Assembly (NCBI GenBank): GCA_944381495.1
Contig: CALWLJ010000017.1
Location: 1-64,000 of the forward strand
Source of the DNA: an uncultured Mediterraneibacter sp.
Lineage (GTDB): Bacteria > Bacillota > Clostridia > Lachnospirales > Lachnospiraceae
Direction of reading: 5' to 3'
DNA length: 64,000 bases
Below are positions 27,474-36,192 of the stretch, one piece after another (position 1 is the stretch's first letter; every line of letters starts with the position of its first letter). The translations under genes and the position numbers were made by a program. The notes beneath the pieces are model-generated. The model ran no database searches, was not told the origin of the DNA, and was given only the letters and a program-made list of their open reading frames with translations.

Positions 27474-27532
27474 TAAGATACTGCAGACAATGAAACTGTA
27501 AATTAGAACACATACAAAAGGGAGAACTCTCT

Positions 27533-29023
27533 ATGGAGAACATGAAATACAAAAAGCACACAAAAAAAGGTAAAAGAAAACATAAGGGACTTCCCATATA
27601 CAGAAAAGTCGGATATTCATTTGTTGCTGTTTACGCAGTGACGGCAGTTGTACTGCTCTCGTTTCTTGGAGGAACAGATATGCTTCCCGGGCTGTATCTG
27701 GGAGCATTGGGAATTGTTTTGCTTATTCTAGGCGTTCTGACGGTTGTTATGCAGCAGTGGAAGCTGACTTCCGTGATCGCAGATGTAATCTGTACTGTAC
27801 TTGCGGCAGCATGTATTGCCGGATGTGTATATATTGACAAGATGGATTCAACGATTCGTGATGTCGCAACTGTTTCGGCATCGAAAGATGTGATCGGCGT
27901 TTATGTCATGGATGAAGATCCTGCTCAGAAACTTGCCGATGTGGCGGACTATCAGTTTGGTATCGCCTCTGCGATTGACCGGACAAATACGGACAAGGCA
28001 TTAGATGAAATACAGACGGCTATCGGAAAGGAACCTTCTGTCAGCGAGTATGGAGATGTATTTGCTCTTTTGGATGGGGTGAAAAGCGGGGAGACCGGAG
28101 TTATCGTTGTGAACAGCGCTTATATTTCTACTGCATCAGAAGCTGAGAATTATGCCTGGGCGGAAGAAGGGCTCCGTGAGATTGCATCTTTTACCTATGA
28201 AAGTGCTGATGGAGGCAGTCAGACTGCCACATCTCAGCCGGAGGCGGATTCCAGCTCATTTATCATGTATCTGAGCGGGATTGATACCTATGGAAGTGTT
28301 TCGACACGTTCGAGAAGTGATGTAAATATTCTTGCAGTTGTAAACACAGAAACGAAGAATATTCTGCTGCTCTCCACACCGCGTGACTACTATATCAGCT
28401 ATTCTGTGACAGGAGGAGCAAAAGATAAGCTGACACATGCAGGAATTTATGGAATCGATGCATCTATTGACGCTCTGGAACAGCTGTACGATGTGGATGT
28501 AAACTATTATCTCCGGGTAAACTTCTCAGGATTTATTGATATTATAAACGCACTTGGCGGAGTAGATGTTAATTCTGATTACGATTTTACTGCCGGAGGA
28601 ACAGAGTTCCATAAGGAATTAAATCATCTGAACGGGGAAGAGGCTCTTTCTTTCGCAAGAGAACGGCATAGTTTTAAAGATGGAGATTTTCAGAGAGGCC
28701 GGAATCAGATGGAAGTGATCCGTGCGGTGATCCAGAAGGCGGCATCGTCTTCTCTCCTGACAAACTACATGAGTGTAATGAACGCAGTAGCCGGAAGTTT
28801 TGAGACCAATATGAGTCAGGAAGAAATCGCGGATCTGGTTAAAATGCAGCTTTCGGATATGGCGGGCTGGAATATTACGTCTTATACGGCTGAAGGACAG
28901 GTCTCAAGCGCTGAAACCTACTCTATGCCCGGACAAAGACTTTCAGTAGTTATCCCGAATGAAAGCAGTGTGGAAGAGGCGAAAGGGATGATCAGAGACG
29001 TTCTGGAGGGAACAGCGCAGTAA
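27533..29023 (+). CDS. LytR-CpsA-Psr (LCP) family glycopolymer ligase
   Basis: 496 residues. A basic cytoplasmic N-terminus is followed by three hydrophobic segments (about 28-50, 53-75, 82-102), an accessory domain, and the LCP catalytic domain: SGIDTYGSVSTRSRSDVNIL, LLSTPRDYYISY, GGVDVNSDYDFTA, HLNGEEALSFARERHSFKDGDFQR. The conserved Arg and Asp residues that bind the polyprenyl-pyrophosphate are present. LCP enzymes transfer polymer from the lipid carrier to peptidoglycan, so this gene would complete the polysaccharide pathway encoded upstream. GGGAG before the ATG supports the start. Confidence 0.93.
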   Translation: MENMKYKKHTKKGKRKHKGLPIYRKVGYSFVAVYAVTAVVLLSFLGGTDMLPGLYLGALGIVLLILGVLTVVMQQWKLTSVIADVICTVLAAACIAGCVYIDKMDSTIRDVATVSASKDVIGVYVMDEDPAQKLADVADYQFGIASAIDRTNTDKALDEIQTAIGKEPSVSEYGDVFALLDGVKSGETGVIVVNSAYISTASEAENYAWAEEGLREIASFTYESADGGSQTATSQPEADSSSFIMYLSGIDTYGSVSTRSRSDVNILAVVNTETKNILLLSTPRDYYISYSVTGGAKDKLTHAGIYGIDASIDALEQLYDVDVNYYLRVNFSGFIDIINALGGVDVNSDYDFTAGGTEFHKELNHLNGEEALSFARERHSFKDGDFQRGRNQMEVIRAVIQKAASSSLLTNYMSVMNAVAGSFETNMSQEEIADLVKMQLSDMAGWNITSYTAEGQVSSAETYSMPGQRLSVVIPNESSVEEAKGMIRDVLEGTAQ

Positions 29024-29091
29024 GAGAAATGTTCCTTGAGAGAGTTTTGGACTGAAATTTCTTTATTTTCCGGAATTTCAGGAAAAAACAG

Positions 29092-29119
29092 TTGACGGAA
29101 AAGAAAAATATGCTATAAT
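29092..29119 (+). promoter_or_regulatory. Promoter of rpsU
   Basis: TTGACG at 29092 and TATAAT at 29114, with a 16-base spacer and a TG two bases before the -10, placed about 80 bases before the rpsU ATG. A strong vegetative promoter. Confidence 0.75.
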
Positions 29120-29198
29120 CTTTTGTAGTGCAATAAAAATACCCGAACAGTCGTATGATGCACAATACAAGGCTGGAGGGGAGGTTAGGTGTGAGACT

Positions 29199-29375
29199 AT
29201 GTCAAATGTAATCGTTAAAGAAAACGAGACGTTAGACAGCGCTTTACGCAGATTTAAAAGAAGCTGCGCAAAAGCTGGCATTCAGCAGGAGATCCGCAAA
29301 AGGGAACACTATGAGAAGCCAAGCGTAAGACGTAAGAAGAAATCTGAAGCTGCTAGAAAACGTAAATATAATTAA
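29199..29375 (+). CDS. rpsU: 30S ribosomal protein S21
   Basis: 58 residues: begins [20 protein letters not shown], contains [14 protein letters not shown], and ends in a basic ARKRKYN tail. This is the full length and signature of bacterial S21. The protein binds the small ribosomal subunit near the anti-Shine-Dalgarno region and helps initiation. It is too short for many ORF filters. A consensus-like promoter lies upstream and a strong terminator follows at once, so it appears to be monocistronic; yqeY, its common neighbour, is absent here. Confidence 0.95.
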   Translation: MSNVIVKENETLDSALRRFKRSCAKAGIQQEIRKREHYEKPSVRRKKKSEAARKRKYN

Positions 29376-29389
29376 TAAGTGCAGAATGC

Positions 29390-29440
29390 AGGGTGTTACG
29401 AAAGGACTGAGGAACAGGACTTTCGTAACGCCCTCTTTTT
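29390..29440 (+). terminator. Strong terminator after rpsU
   Basis: AGGGTGTTACGAAAG pairs with CTTTCGTAACGCCCT over 15 positions with one G-U pair, followed by CTTTTT. Its presence rules out the in-frame upstream ATG at 29386 as the start of the next gene. Confidence 0.92.
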
Positions 29441-29469
29441 ATGAAATCAGAAAAGATGAGGTGGCCATA

Positions 29470-31239
29470 ATGTGGGGGGAAGGAAGAAATACAGAACAAA
29501 GAAAAACAGAGAAGAAAAGGGAGCGTTTTTTCAGCCGGATGCGGAATAGTTTTCAGCTTCGTGTATTACTGTCCATTCTGCTGCCCATTATTATTTTCTG
29601 TGTACTTACCAATATTGTGATCAGTACTCTTCTGGGACGTCAGCTTATGGAAAAACGTGAGGATGTGGAAAGAGGGTATCTTTCCGTTGTATATTCTTAC
29701 CTCGAGGATGTCAGAGAAAATGTGGATACACTAGCCCTTCTTGCGGAGAACAGTTCCAGTGTCAGATGGACTATGATGAAGAGCGGTCTGGATACTATGG
29801 AAACAAAGAAAACGGCGCTGGCAGCTCAGAGCAGCCTCCTGGCTTCTCTGAACGGCAATCCGGTAAGCAGATATGTGGACAGCATGATTATTGTAAACCG
29901 GCAGGGAATGCAGATTGCCGTGACAGATACGCAGAAGATTATTAGTGCGGAAGAGATATTTTCGAGTCCTCTTTTTCAAGGAGAAATACCTGACGGAAAG
30001 GCAAGAGCCGCACTGGCGCAATCTGTCATTGATGAAGGCAAGACACGGCTTGTCTATGTATATCCATTGGATCTGGAGGAGAACAGCTATGTATATATTG
30101 AGCTGAGTACCCGGCTTTTTACAGATGTACTGGAACCTTATGGTGATTCCTCAAATATTATGATCCGCAGTACAAACGATGAGCTGGCGTGGTATTCTTC
30201 TGAGAATTTTAAGCAGCAGTTTGAAAGCGGAGGCATGAAGAAAGGTTATTTCAGGGATTCTATGAAATTTGCTCCGTTTTCTCTTTCTGCTGAGCTGATG
30301 ATCAAAAATGACATGTATACGCCGGATAATATTTATATCCTTTATGTTCTTCTTGTTATTGTGCTGTTGGTTACGGCCCTGGGAATAACAGTATCTCGTA
30401 TCATATCCAGCAGGATTACAAAGCCGCTGCGGCATCTCAGCGGACATATCAGCCGTCTTTCGGTACAGAATGAACTGACGGCTGAGCCGTCGATCGAGCA
30501 GGGCGGAGATGAGATTGCCGGGATAGGCAGGGCGTTTAATCGTCTGGTAAGGCATATTAACGATCTGATCCGGGAACAGAAGGAGATGCTGGAGCAGAAA
30601 CAACGGCTGGAGATGAATGCCTTGCAGGCCCAGATCAATCCCCATTTTCTTTATAACACGCTGGATTCTATCCGGTGGATGGCGGTGATACGAAAGGCAA
30701 ACAATATATCTGATACGATCATGAGTCTGGAAAATCTTCTGAGAAATATGGCAAAAGGAGCAGGTGATCAGATACCGCTGAGGGAGGAATTGTCTCTTGC
30801 CCGGGATTATGTGAACCTGCAGCAGGTACGCTATATGGGAATCTTTGATTATGAATGTGAAGTGCCGGAGGAACTTATGGACTTTCGGATCGTCAAGATG
30901 ACTCTGCAGCCCATCATAGAAAATGCTATTTTCCATGGGATTGAACCTACAGGCACTTATGGAGTGATACGTGTTCAGGCGGAAGAAAGAGATGGAGAGC
31001 TCTACATTTCTGTTGAGGATAATGGAGCCGGGGCAGAATCTGAAGAACTGCGGGTATCTATGAAGGAAAGGAAAAACAAAAATGCCATGAGCGGCATGGG
31101 GATCGGCAATGTAGATGAACGCCTGAAAATGACATATGGAGAAAAATATGGCCTGATCTGTGAAGGCCAAAAAGGAAAATATACCAGGATCACGATCCAT
31201 GTTCCTGCTGAGAGAGAAGAAAAAGAACAGGAAATATAA
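29470..31239 (+). CDS. YesM-type sensor histidine kinase
   Basis: 589 residues. Two transmembrane helices (about residues 28-50 and 288-310) enclose an extracellular sensor domain. A HAMP segment follows (SRIISSRITKPLRHLSGHI), then a His-kinase domain of the LytS/YesM class with the phosphoacceptor H392 in INPHFLYNTLDSIRWM, and the ATPase region (LQPIIENAIFHG, VEDNGAG, GIGNVDERL). The start is ATG 29470, with GAGGTGG upstream; the longer reading frame begins inside a terminator. It lies 33 bases ahead of its response regulator and beside a sugar importer operon. In Lachnospiraceae such pairs usually sense oligosaccharides for the adjacent transporter. Confidence 0.93.
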   Translation: MWGEGRNTEQRKTEKKRERFFSRMRNSFQLRVLLSILLPIIIFCVLTNIVISTLLGRQLMEKREDVERGYLSVVYSYLEDVRENVDTLALLAENSSSVRWTMMKSGLDTMETKKTALAAQSSLLASLNGNPVSRYVDSMIIVNRQGMQIAVTDTQKIISAEEIFSSPLFQGEIPDGKARAALAQSVIDEGKTRLVYVYPLDLEENSYVYIELSTRLFTDVLEPYGDSSNIMIRSTNDELAWYSSENFKQQFESGGMKKGYFRDSMKFAPFSLSAELMIKNDMYTPDNIYILYVLLVIVLLVTALGITVSRIISSRITKPLRHLSGHISRLSVQNELTAEPSIEQGGDEIAGIGRAFNRLVRHINDLIREQKEMLEQKQRLEMNALQAQINPHFLYNTLDSIRWMAVIRKANNISDTIMSLENLLRNMAKGAGDQIPLREELSLARDYVNLQQVRYMGIFDYECEVPEELMDFRIVKMTLQPIIENAIFHGIEPTGTYGVIRVQAEERDGELYISVEDNGAGAESEELRVSMKERKNKNAMSGMGIGNVDERLKMTYGEKYGLICEGQKGKYTRITIHVPAEREEKEQEI

Positions 31240-31272
31240 AACACATTATTCGGAGAAAAGAGGAAGATACAT

Positions 31273-32865
31273 ATGTATAAAGTAATGATCGTGGACGATG
31301 AGACCATCATCCTGTCCGGCATAAAATTCCTGGTGGACTGGGAGAAGAATGACTGTGTGATCACAGCTACAGCCAGGAATGGGCAGGATGCTTTGGAGCA
31401 GATCAGGCGGATGCAGCCGGATATTGTACTTGCAGATCTGAGTATGCCGGTCATGGACGGAATCACCTTAATGAAAACTGTGAATAAAGAGTATCCCAAT
31501 ATTGTATTTATCGTGCTGACCAATCTGGAAGAGTTTGAGCTTGCAAGACAGGCGCTTCAGTGCAGAGCTGTGGACTATCTGGTAAAGAGCCAGCTGGAGG
31601 CGCCTGTGCTGGAAAAAGTATTGAAGCATGCAAAGGAAGAATGTGCCAACCGGAGCCAGTTGATGGCAGCCAGTGCAGCTGATTACTTTGAAAAGAAACA
31701 TCATGAGGATCTGATCAACAGTGCACTGCAGGAAATCATATTTTTTGCAGGGGACCGGCAGAAGGAAAAATATTTTCCCCTTCTGGATGCTGAAGGGATG
31801 CTGGAGGGATACTGTCTGTTCTATATTCCTTTTGAGTTCCCAAATCCGTCGGAGGAGCCTCTTGAAAAGAAAGATAAGGCGGAAATGATGGAATGGATTC
31901 GGGAATTGACCGGGAAAACTGCGGAAAACATTTTCCGGGAAAGATACATGCTGCTGAATACGGGAGAGAGCAGTTCCCTTGTCTTGTTTGCTTATCCCGG
32001 AAATGATGCATTTAGCGCAGATTTTTTTGAGAGAAAACTCACAGGTACGATTCAATCTATCACGCCGGCAGTGTGCAGTGTCCTTCACACACAGGTACAT
32101 AGAGGCTGGGAGGAGCTGAAAGACTGCGGAGCTGAATACCGGGCACTGATGGAACGATATTATCTGGAAATCACAGAAAAAGATGAGAATCCGGAAAATG
32201 TCTGGGAGTATGAGCCGCTGGGACTGAAAGGAGTGGGATCCCAGCTCAGCCAGGAGATTCGCAGAAAAAATGTAAAAGGGATCCATCAGATCATGGATAA
32301 TGTGGAAGCGAGAGTCCAGACAACCCCTCATCAGAAGAGTCAGGCAATCTGGCTGCTTAATGAGCTGAACCGTGAGGCTTCGGCAGCTCTTGCGGCACTG
32401 TCCGGCCAGGACAATCCGTCCAAAGAGAGAATCAGCAGTATAGCTGTCATAGAGAATATTAATACAAGGAGTCAGGTGATGTCCTGGCTGTCTATGTTCC
32501 GCAATGTAATTACTGATGTGGTGGGAAACAGTGGAATGTCCGGAAATATGATTGCGGAGAAAGCAAGAAAGTATGTGCTGAAAAATATTGAATCGCATAT
32601 CAGCCTCCAGGAAACGGCTGTTGCGGTGGGCGTATCTGTCGGATATCTTTCTACGCTTTTTAAAAAGGAGTATGGACAGAGTTTTGTGGATTTTGTCAAC
32701 AGTACAAAGATTCAGTATGCATGTCGTCTCCTGGATGAAAAAGAGCTGATGGTCATGGAGATTGCCTGCCGCCTGGGATTTGAAAATGCATATTATTTTT
32801 CTAAAGTATTCCGAAAATACATGGGAATGTCACCTACGGATTATCAAAAGCAGGATGAAAAATGA
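31273..32865 (+). CDS. YesN-type response regulator with AraC DNA-binding domain
   Basis: 530 residues. The receiver domain (1-120) has the acidic pair in VDDETI, the phosphoacceptor D55 (LADLSMPVMDG) and a late Lys in YLVKSQ. A long central region with no recognised motif is followed by a C-terminal AraC-type double HTH (about 430-525) with VGVSVGYLSTLFKKEYG and ENAYYFSKVFRKYMGMSPTDY. It is the partner of the YesM-type kinase upstream and the likely activator of the sugar importer, beta-glucuronidase and GH88 genes downstream, which begin 170 bases later with their own promoter. Confidence 0.93.
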   Translation: MYKVMIVDDETIILSGIKFLVDWEKNDCVITATARNGQDALEQIRRMQPDIVLADLSMPVMDGITLMKTVNKEYPNIVFIVLTNLEEFELARQALQCRAVDYLVKSQLEAPVLEKVLKHAKEECANRSQLMAASAADYFEKKHHEDLINSALQEIIFFAGDRQKEKYFPLLDAEGMLEGYCLFYIPFEFPNPSEEPLEKKDKAEMMEWIRELTGKTAENIFRERYMLLNTGESSSLVLFAYPGNDAFSADFFERKLTGTIQSITPAVCSVLHTQVHRGWEELKDCGAEYRALMERYYLEITEKDENPENVWEYEPLGLKGVGSQLSQEIRRKNVKGIHQIMDNVEARVQTTPHQKSQAIWLLNELNREASAALAALSGQDNPSKERISSIAVIENINTRSQVMSWLSMFRNVITDVVGNSGMSGNMIAEKARKYVLKNIESHISLQETAVAVGVSVGYLSTLFKKEYGQSFVDFVNSTKIQYACRLLDEKELMVMEIACRLGFENAYYFSKVFRKYMGMSPTDYQKQDEK

Positions 32866-32946
32866 AAATATTACAGGAATTGAAAAAAATTAACATTATG
32901 GAAAGAATAAAATGAAAAAATTACATCTGCTTCTTGAATTTGTCGA

Positions 32947-32975
32947 TTTCAATCCAGAGACCGGATTTATATAAT
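32947..32975 (+). promoter_or_regulatory. Promoter of the sugar importer operon
   Basis: TATAAT at 32970-32975, with a weak -35 (TTTCAA at 32947, three of six matches) 17 bases upstream. A poor -35 with a perfect -10 fits a promoter needing an activator such as the YesN-type regulator. Confidence 0.6.
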
Positions 32976-32982
32976 CAAAACG

Positions 32983-33000
32983 TGCTTAAGCGATTAAGCA
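32983..33000 (+). promoter_or_regulatory. LacI-type palindromic operator candidate
   Basis: TGCTTAAGCGATTAAGCA: seven-base arms TGCTTAA/TTAAGCA around a central CG. This symmetry is typical of LacI/GalR-family operators. It starts 7 bases after the -10, so it overlaps the predicted transcription start and would block initiation when bound. No LacI-family gene is in the window. Confidence 0.5.
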
Positions 33001-33036
33001 GAACGATTTCATATCAGTATTTCAGGAGGTAGAAAT

Positions 33037-34326
33037 ATGAAGAAAAAGTTTGTGAAAACAATGGCCTTCGGACTTGCTGCCACAATGACTGCCACCACCC
33101 TGCTGGCAGGATGTAGCAACTCCTCCGAGGACAAAGGGAACTCCGGTTCCGGAACTGTAACTCTGACTTTCCCTGTATGGGACCTGGCATCTAATCCGTA
33201 TCTGAATGACATAGTGGATGGATTTGAGGAGACTCACCCGGATATCAAGATCAATGTAGTTGACGTCGCATCATCCGAGTATTCCAATAAACTTTCCGTT
33301 ATGCTCAACGGAGGATCCGCCTGTGATATCGTATATATCAAAGACGGAGACAGTACTCCTTCCTATGCGGAAAAAGGACAGCTGGAAGATCTGACGCCTT
33401 ATATCGAGAAAGACGGCATTGATACTTCAAAGTATGTCTCTTTTGATGAACTCAATATTGATGGAAAGCAGACTGCGATTCCGTTTAAGACCGATTACTA
33501 TGTACTGTATTACAACAAAGATATTTTTGACGCGGCAAATGTGGAGTATCCTTCCAATGATATGACATGGTCTGAGTGGGAAGAGATGTGCTCCAAACTG
33601 ACAAGCGGAGAAGGCGCCAACAAGATTTATGGCGGATATCTGCACACATGGCAGGCATGTGTGGAGAACTGGGCGGTGCAGGATGGAAAGAACACCATCC
33701 TGGGGCCGGACTACAGTTTTATGAAACCTGCTTATGAAATGGCTCTGAGAATGCAGGATGCAGGCACCATTATGGATTACTCCACACTGAAGACAAGCAA
33801 TATCGCGTATGCGTCTCCGTTCCAGCAGGGAACCGTTGCTACACTTCCTATGGGAACATGGTTCTCCTCTATGATGATTGCCAAGAAAGATGCAGGCGAG
33901 ACAAATGTGAACTGGGGAATTGCAACACTTCCGCATCCGGATGGAGTGCCGGCTGGAAGCACAGTAGGTTCCATTACACCGATGGGAATCAACGCAAACT
34001 CTGAATATAAAGACGAGGCATGGGAATTCATCAAATATGCATGCGGCGAAGAAGGCGCCAACAGCCTGATCGCAAGAGGCCAGATGCCTGCTTATCAGGA
34101 CGAAAACACATTGAACGATCTGGCGGCTCTTGAAGGTATGCCGGAAGGTTCTGCAGAAGCAATGAAGACTACATCCATTGTGCTGGACAGACCGATTGAT
34201 TCCGCTTCGGCAGAAGTAAATCAGATGCTTTCTGAAGAACATTCTCTGATCATGATCAAAGAAAAACCGATTGATGATGTTCTCAAAGAAATGAGCGACC
34301 GTTCCAAAGAGATTCAGGGAGAATAA
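33037..34326 (+). CDS. Sugar-binding lipoprotein of a CUT1 ABC importer
   Basis: 429 residues. The lipoprotein signal ends in LLAGC (lipidated Cys26), followed by a Ser/Gly linker and a family-1 extracellular solute-binding fold (TLTFPVWDLASNPYLNDIVDGFEETHPDIKINVVDV). It captures an oligosaccharide outside the membrane and delivers it to the two permeases encoded next. The genes after it (beta-glucuronidase, GH88) suggest that the ligand carries glucuronic or unsaturated uronic acid. AGGAGG lies before the ATG. A hairpin terminator directly after the gene should keep its expression above that of the permeases. No ATPase gene is present, so a shared MsmX-type ATPase is likely. Confidence 0.93.
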   Translation: MKKKFVKTMAFGLAATMTATTLLAGCSNSSEDKGNSGSGTVTLTFPVWDLASNPYLNDIVDGFEETHPDIKINVVDVASSEYSNKLSVMLNGGSACDIVYIKDGDSTPSYAEKGQLEDLTPYIEKDGIDTSKYVSFDELNIDGKQTAIPFKTDYYVLYYNKDIFDAANVEYPSNDMTWSEWEEMCSKLTSGEGANKIYGGYLHTWQACVENWAVQDGKNTILGPDYSFMKPAYEMALRMQDAGTIMDYSTLKTSNIAYASPFQQGTVATLPMGTWFSSMMIAKKDAGETNVNWGIATLPHPDGVPAGSTVGSITPMGINANSEYKDEAWEFIKYACGEEGANSLIARGQMPAYQDENTLNDLAALEGMPEGSAEAMKTTSIVLDRPIDSASAEVNQMLSEEHSLIMIKEKPIDDVLKEMSDRSKEIQGE

Positions 34327-34336
34327 GAGTAGATGC

Positions 34337-34371
34337 AACAGGACGGCAGAACAGATGGCTGCCGTCCTGTT
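34337..34371 (+). terminator. Intra-operon hairpin after the binding-protein gene
   Basis: AACAGGACGGCAG and CTGCCGTCCTGTT form a perfect 13-bp stem with a 9-base loop, then TTGTCT. The T tract is poor, so it is probably a partial terminator and RNA stabiliser that raises binding protein over permease. Confidence 0.75.
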
Positions 34372-34422
34372 TTGTCTCCCGGAGATCAAAATAATCTGCG
34401 GAACGCACAGAAAGGAGCAAAA

Positions 34423-35331
34423 ATGAGCGGTAAAGCAAAAGCAAAAAAAGGGGGGCTTTCCCTCACTGTCCGGCAGAATCTGATTGGCTATTCTTTCATC
34501 CTGCCGAACTTTATCGGATTTTTCATCTTTATATTCATACCGGTGATGTTCTCTCTTGTCCTCAGTTTTTCCAGCTGGGACGGTTTTAATGAGATTAAGT
34601 TCAACGGACTGAACAACTTTATCGATATTTTTCATGATAGTGTTTTTCTTGGCGCTATCTGGAAAACGGCATATTTTTCCTTTTTTACAGTAATCTTTTC
34701 CATGCTGGCTTCCCTTGGACTGGCGCTGCTGTTGAATCAGAAGATCAAAGCGAGAGGATTTTTCCGCTGTGCGCTGTTCTTCCCGTATGTAGCGTCTGTT
34801 GTGGCTGTTTCCGTTGTATTCAACGCTATGCTGCAGCCGGATTATGGCCCTGTAAATGAATTCCTGCGTTTTATCGGAATTTCCAATCCGCCTGGATGGC
34901 TGGCTTCAACGGATAGGGTCATCCCCGGACTGATCATCGTAAATGTGTGGAGAAACATGGGTTACTTTATGATCATTTATCTGGCGGGACTCCAGAATAT
35001 CGATCAGAGTCTGTATGAGGCTGCTGAGATTGATGGAGCGAAAGGATGGGCACGGTTCAGCAAGATTACATGGCCCCTCTTAAGTCCAAGTACATTTTTC
35101 GTTGTAATGATGCTGATCATCAACTCCTTCAAGGTTTTCGACCTGGTATATCTGATGACTCAGGGCGGCCCCGGCACAGCATCGACCATGTTGTCCCAGT
35201 ATATTTACAATCAGGCGTTTATTTCCTGGGATTACGGTAAATCATCTGCGGCGGCAATGATTCTGTTCCTGATCGTGGCACTGCTGACAGTGTTCCAGTT
35301 CAAGGCAGAGAAGAAATTTGTGAATTATTAG
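34423..35331 (+). CDS. CUT1 ABC sugar permease, UgpA/MalF type
   Basis: 302 residues, six transmembrane helices, with the coupling EAA loop EAAEIDGAKGWARFSKITWPL. It is the first of two membrane subunits of the importer. The in-frame ATG at 34333 lies upstream of an intra-operon hairpin and has no ribosome-binding site; ATG 34423 has AAAGGAG and begins the normal N-terminus. The second permease follows within 15 bases. Confidence 0.93.
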   Translation: MSGKAKAKKGGLSLTVRQNLIGYSFILPNFIGFFIFIFIPVMFSLVLSFSSWDGFNEIKFNGLNNFIDIFHDSVFLGAIWKTAYFSFFTVIFSMLASLGLALLLNQKIKARGFFRCALFFPYVASVVAVSVVFNAMLQPDYGPVNEFLRFIGISNPPGWLASTDRVIPGLIIVNVWRNMGYFMIIYLAGLQNIDQSLYEAAEIDGAKGWARFSKITWPLLSPSTFFVVMMLIINSFKVFDLVYLMTQGGPGTASTMLSQYIYNQAFISWDYGKSSAAAMILFLIVALLTVFQFKAEKKFVNY

Positions 35332-35346
35332 AAAGAGGTGGACGTA

Positions 35347-36177
35347 ATGGTAAAAAAGAAAAATCCCCTGACAAGAGCTGTGATCTATATTCTGCTGATC
35401 GGTCTGACTGTGATCACGCTGACGCCTCTGATCTGGATGCTTTCATCCTCTCTGAAGCTGGACAGTGAGGTGTTCTCTATACCGATCAAATGGATCCCGG
35501 ATAATCCTCAATGGAGTAACTATGCAAAGATCTGGGAGAAAATTCCGCTGCTGACATTTACATTTAACTCAGTTAAACTGACAGTGATCATTACGATCAT
35601 ACAGGTTATCACCTCAAGTTTCGCAGCGTATGGATTTGCAAAATGTAAATTTAAAGGAAGAAATATTCTGTTTCTTTTCTATGTGGCGACCATGGCGATC
35701 CCGTGGCAGGTATATATGCTGCCTCAGTATTCTTTGATGAATTCTCTTCATCTTGTGGATACTCATATCGGATATATTCTGATGCAGAGTTTCAATGCAT
35801 TTGGTGTATTTCTGATGCGTCAGGCATTTATCTCTATTCCGGATGAGTTGCTGGAGGCGGCAAGGATTGACGGTCTTTCAGAATATGGAATTTATGCGAA
35901 GATCGCACTTCCCCTTAGCAAGGCATCTATCACAACACTTGTGATTTTCACATTTGTAACAATCTGGAATGATTATATGGGACCGATGATCTACCTGAAC
36001 ACAGAAACGAAAAAAACGCTTCAGCTTGGTATCAAGATGTTTATCGGACAGTATTCTACCGAATATGGTCTGGTGATGGCTGTGTCGGTGCTGGCGCTGG
36101 TTCCCGTGCTTATTATTTTCCTGATCGGACAGAAGCAGTTTGTGCAGGGAATCGCAAGCAGCGGAATCAAGGGCTGA
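35347..36177 (+). CDS. CUT1 ABC sugar permease, UgpE/MalG type
   Basis: 276 residues with six transmembrane helices. The EAA loop reads EAARIDGLSEYGIYAKIALPL, and the N-terminal LTPLIWMLSSSLK is typical of MalG-like subunits. AGAGGTGG lies just before ATG 35347; a GTG at 35338 would overlap that site. It pairs with the upstream permease to form the import channel. The beta-glucuronidase gene begins 15 bases after the stop. Confidence 0.93.
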   Translation: MVKKKNPLTRAVIYILLIGLTVITLTPLIWMLSSSLKLDSEVFSIPIKWIPDNPQWSNYAKIWEKIPLLTFTFNSVKLTVIITIIQVITSSFAAYGFAKCKFKGRNILFLFYVATMAIPWQVYMLPQYSLMNSLHLVDTHIGYILMQSFNAFGVFLMRQAFISIPDELLEAARIDGLSEYGIYAKIALPLSKASITTLVIFTFVTIWNDYMGPMIYLNTETKKTLQLGIKMFIGQYSTEYGLVMAVSVLALVPVLIIFLIGQKQFVQGIASSGIKG

Positions 36178-36192
36178 TGGAGGTCGCGTAAT

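Noticed and set aside
29386-29469. Upstream extension of the histidine kinase reading frame
   Set aside because: It overlaps the rpsU terminator hairpin and lacks a ribosome-binding site; ATG 29470 has a good one.
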